From: Crotophaga sulcirostris | Taxonomy: Eukaryota > Chordata > Aves > Cuculiformes > Crotophagidae | NCBI GenBank assembly: GCA_013397455.1 | Contig: VYZB01000030.1 | Coordinates: 3,040,366-3,104,365, forward strand | Direction of reading: 5' to 3' | DNA: 64,000 bases | In this document: piece by piece, positions 60,652 to 64,000 of the stretch | Layout of the letters: each line of letters starts with the position of its first letter | How positions within the stretch are numbered: position 1 is the first letter of the stretch | Notes under the pieces: model-generated | Database searches by the model: none | Told to the model about the DNA's origin: nothing | The model's input: the letters and a program-made list of their open reading frames with translations, nothing else | Program-made: the position numbers and the translations under genes

Positions 60652-60930
60652 AACTTCGTAAGAGAAGGAATTAGACTACTGCCAGTATTAGAAACAAAAA
60701 AAAAGAAAGAGATTTTTATTACTTGCAGCCATTTATTTGGCTAGCACAGGAAGATACTCAGAAAGCGCATATGAAAAGTATGCATGACCTCACTGCCAGT
60801 TACAGAGCAAGCTGTCTGGGACAGAAAACGCCATGCTCTAAACGTGCATGATCCTTATTTCAACATTCAGAAACAGATGTTCCAAAGTGTAGAATTATAA
60901 AACAAAGATTATTAATAATATTCTGGTTGT

Positions 60931-60936
60931 AATAAA
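60931..60936 (+). terminator. IL16: IL16 poly(A) signal AATAAA
   Basis: Canonical hexamer 280 nt after the stop, followed by gtatgtgac and a T-rich stretch. It is the best candidate for the 3' end of IL16 mRNA. Confidence 0.7.
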
Positions 60937-61092
60937 GTATGTGACAGCTATAGTATTCTCCTGTTTTAAACCATTAACATAACAAATACCACAAGCATGT
61001 TTCAGTCCTACTCTACAAGTCTTACTTCCTGCCTTACCCTCCCAGGAGGAGGAAATGTGCCTAAACACTACAGCAAAGGAAAAACCTTAGAC

Positions 61093-61109
61093 CAGGGGTG
61101 TCAAACTCA
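61093..61109 (+). mobile_element. hAT-like terminal inverted repeat, solitary left end
   Basis: CAGGGGTGTCAAACTCA is the same end motif as the MITE at 34.1 kb (one mismatch). No matching right end is found nearby; CR1 sequence follows at once. Confidence 0.5.
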
Positions 61110-61326
61110 CCAGGGGAGGTTCAGACTAGACATCAGGAAAAATTTCTTCACTGAAAGGGTGGTCAGCTACCGGCAGAAGCTGCCCAGGGAGGTGGTTGAG
61201 TATCCATCCCTGGAGGTGTTTAAAAGACGGGTAGATGAGTTTCTCAGGGATCTGGTTTACTGGTGGACAGGTACAGTGAGACTTGATGATCTCAAAGATC
61301 TTTTCCAACCAGGCGATTCTATGAAT
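61110..61326 (+). mobile_element. CR1 LINE 3' end
   Basis: Diagnostic CR1 segments in order: ggttcagactagacatcagg, tttcttcactgaaagggtgg, ctgcccagggaggtggttga, cctggaggtgtttaaaaga, gatgatctcaaagatctttt, then ccaaccaggcgattctatga. A 5'-truncated copy in the same orientation as IL16. A 113-codon frame across it is a by-product. Confidence 0.92.
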
Positions 61327-63122
61327 CCAGGCATATAACTTGTTTTGGCCTTTCCTAACAAGTCAACTCTATGTCAATATCTTGGAAAGAACATTCTTGA
61401 TAAGCCATCTGAACCCACACTTCCAAACCCCTTACCAATTGAGTTGTCTTTTCCAAAAGACAACCAAACAAATCCTCCAAACAAAATTTCTGTGGATTGG
61501 GTAGCAACCAGAATAGGAGTAAAATGTGAGAGGGAATCTTTTTGTACATTTTTTAACCAGTACCTACCTGAAACTCTCAGTATTTAAGTAAATGCCTGGT
61601 GTATATAAAAGTTTTTTTTCAACCACTTCCCTATACTACCAATATTAGAAAACCTGAATGATTTCTGTACAGAAAAGCAGGCCTGAACCCTTTAGTGTGT
61701 TCATACATGCTAAATTTCCTGTGAAAGACAGATTACACATCATAACTTTAACAACAGAGAATGGACTAACTACAGCTATGGCACAGAATGCCTTAATCAC
61801 TTCAGTGCTACCTGCTGAAGGTGTCCTCAACTGAAACAGCTGTTTAATTTCATCAATTTAAAAAGTGACATAGAACCACCAAGTCAAGTTTGATCTCATT
61901 TCTTTCCAGAGATCCTTTTCTCACTTCACTCCCAGAGCTTTTCAAGTTTTTGCATACAACTGCATTTCCTGGCAAGGGCTCTTGGTGCCTTCTAGATAGG
62001 ATGTGTTGAGTACTCAAAAGAGGGATCCTTAAGTCATTCCAAGGAAGAGCCTCACCCACCACCTTTGTTGCTCAGAGCAATAAAAAAAATAATTAATAAA
62101 CAGCTAATAAACCCCCCCATTTTCTGCAAAATGTTTACTTGCAGGAATGTGTGATGACTTGAGCTCTGCTCTTTGTTCTTTTTGCAAATTAATCATAGTC
62201 CTGCAAAAACTTGCTGAGATACTGAACTTCATGCCTAATAGCTTCAAAACATTTAGATAAACATGTATGATCCTCAGTAATACCAGGGCCCAAATATCCC
62301 CTCAGTGAATTTGTTACTCTTCCTAAGTACAGAAAGTAGCAATCTAAATTGGAAATTAGGACCAACCAAGGGCAAAGAAGTTGGGATAGTGAGTACCGTC
62401 ATCAAAATTCATCTATCCCTATTTAGTGGGGACTGTAAAGGGTAGTGAAGGCTTTTCCCTGCCTTGTTACATGGAATTCAGAGAGGTGCTGGAGGTCCAA
62501 CTGGCTCTTATGTTCCCTTGATGGCAGAGCAGGTGCATGAGGAACCATTGTAAAGGATGATCCAGAGAAAACAAGCAAGATATAGAAGAAAAATATTTAA
62601 TTACACTCATACAAGTTTTTACAACTTTGTACACAAAGGAGATTAGATTAAAACATGTTTTCTTGAAAAGTCTATTCCATAGTGTGAGATTTACAGTAGA
62701 AAACTTCATATGAAAGTCCATGCTCTCTACTAAATATAAAACAAATACAAGGACAGAAAGCAGAGCATATTAACCTTGTTAAATAATCGAGTTACAGCAT
62801 TAAAATCACAACCTGCATTTAAATTCCTAATTCAGCAATTAGTTTTCCTTTTGTAATTATATGTAATCCACAGTAACATCTGATACTCCTGCAGTTACCA
62901 GCACCATAAATATTTCTAAAGCTGCACACAAGATCAGGAGCTGATTTTCCAAGATACTGCTATGAGGCAAATCAGTCTTAGAGAAAGCACAATGTCCTTA
63001 TGGCCTGTGAAGTCAAGACAAAGCTACAGAAGATTATTTACCTATTAAAACGTCTCACCACAAGAGACCAAAAACACGTTCAAGTGTAGTTTAAAAAACA
63101 GCAGGTAAAGTGCTTAATGCTC

Positions 63123-63128
63123 TTTATT
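63123..63128 (-). terminator. STARD5: Candidate distal STARD5 poly(A) signal
   Basis: AATAAA on the minus strand (TTTATT on +), about 745 nt past the STARD5 stop. Confidence 0.4.
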
Positions 63129-63735
63129 GCCACTATTTCAGCACAGTTTGTTTCACAACACTGTGGAAATCACTTGCTTTGGTACAGAGGGCAGAAAAGA
63201 AGAATGTCGACTTACCAGCCCACAGCCCTATGAACTGATTTGCACTGGAAGACCTTGACCTAGAAAGAAAACCCACTTGAGGCCTATTTACCATTAGTAC
63301 TGAAGTCTGCTGGAACAACCAAGTGGGATCCTCCACACAATCCAATTTGTTCTGGCTTTTACCATTTGCTGGCTCAGACTCACTGAAGCATTTTAGCAGC
63401 TCTACGAGTGCTGGCAGCTAAAGAGCTACTGCTTATATTTAGGGGAAGGAATATTTTCCACAGTCTATTGGGAGGCTTCAGAGACAAAATAGGGCTGATC
63501 TGCACCTGGCTAACGCTGTAGTGCTAAGTGGATTTTAGCAATGCTCCTCCTCACAGACAATAACAGATCTCATATGTGCATCACCTCCCTGCGGACACGC
63601 AGCAGTGCTGCCTCCAGGATTCTTTCAGCTCCTGGTGTCACATGTTTCTAATTATGAAAATGAAGAATATTGTATTAGAAAAGAATGCTTTACTTTGCAT
63701 AGAGACGGGTAAAAAATTCTGTTTTAAAAGTCTGT

Positions 63736-63741
63736 TTTATT
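63736..63741 (-). terminator. STARD5: Candidate proximal STARD5 poly(A) signal
   Basis: AATAAA on the minus strand about 130 nt past the stop. A proximal/distal choice is possible with the copy further left. Confidence 0.4.
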
Positions 63742-63871
63742 CAATCCATTGTTCCCCTTTCACAAATAACTTTGCTGGTAGTGAAGTCCTGTATGGTGAG
63801 CTTCCTATTTCTGCCCTCAGTCTGCCAGGCTTTCTCCTACCCTCAGCTGGTGATGCCAGCAATTGGTCTTG

Positions 63872-63982
63872 TCATGCTTTCAATGCCTTGACAGCTTTGG
63901 TCAGGTTGCTGTAAAATCCAGCTATGCTGCCTGGAAAGAAAGAATCCACCACTGTCTGAGGAAGACAGCCACCAAGATCAGT
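63872..63982 (-). CDS. STARD5: STARD5 terminal coding exon
   Basis: Reading the minus strand, a tttctttcag acceptor is followed by TDLGGCLPQTVVDSFFPGSI then AGFYSNLTKAVKALKA and a TGA stop (36 residues). Human STARD5 ends TDLSGYLPQNVVDSFFPRSM TRFYANLQKAVKQFHE, so this is the C-terminal helix region of the START domain. STARD5 is a small cytosolic START-domain protein that binds sterols and bile acids. Only this exon is in the window; the rest lies to the right. Orientation and position after IL16 match human synteny. The human Arg in FFPRS is Gly here. Confidence 0.93.
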   Translation of the reverse strand, partial: TDLGGCLPQTVVDSFFPGSIAGFYSNLTKAVKALKA

Positions 63983-64000
63983 CTGAAAGAAACTAAGGAG

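Larger units (their letters stand above)
61327..63871. other. IL16-STARD5 convergent intergenic region
   Basis: No coding exon can be supported. The right part should be STARD5 3' UTR, read leftward. Open frames are short and unconserved. Confidence 0.55.

Noticed and set aside
60997..61338. 113-codon plus-strand frame
   Set aside because: It runs through a hAT end and CR1 3' UTR sequence, which is not coding in CR1.
1..64000. tRNA, rRNA, CRISPR arrays, operons, prophage or other prokaryotic systems
   Set aside because: None seen; the window is an ordinary vertebrate locus with introns and retroelements, and no cloverleaf or spaced-repeat pattern was found by eye.

Overview
The window is a piece of a vertebrate nuclear genome, almost certainly a bird. 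Genes are split into short exons with GT-AG introns, the background is AT-rich, and the interspersed repeats are CR1 LINE tails and ORF2 remnants of the avian/sauropsid type, old MIR/CORE-like SINE fragments and a hAT-like MITE. The species cannot be named from sequence alone. Gene order is CFAP161 (+), IL16 (+), STARD5 (-), the same as on human 15q25.

Layout: 0.2-5.1 kb holds the last five coding exons of CFAP161, a ciliary microtubule inner protein; its first exon(s) lie outside the window. From 5.1 to about 29.1 kb there is no supported coding exon, only repeat fossils and one weak candidate exon. From 29.27 to 60.65 kb lies the complete coding region of IL16 (pro-interleukin-16). I reconstruct 20 coding exons whose phases all join, giving 4,233 nt including the stop (1,410 residues), followed by a poly(A) signal at 60,931. 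At 63.87-63.98 kb on the minus strand is the terminal coding exon of STARD5, a START-domain lipid carrier, convergent with IL16.

The main point of interest is in IL16. Human canonical pro-IL-16 has four PDZ domains. Here two further exons (39,028-39,164 and 39,851-39,983) encode an additional N-terminal PDZ-like domain that aligns best with the second PDZ of the paralogue PDZD2. They form a 270-nt, phase 0-0 cassette. The predicted protein also lacks the Asp used for caspase-3 release of human IL-16 (Ser instead), lacks the Met that starts the human 631-residue isoform (Val instead), and carries a different C-terminal basic motif.

Nothing in the window is bacterial, viral, CRISPR-like or an operon. 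Comparisons with human CFAP161, IL16, PDZD2 and STARD5 are from memory and should be confirmed by alignment.
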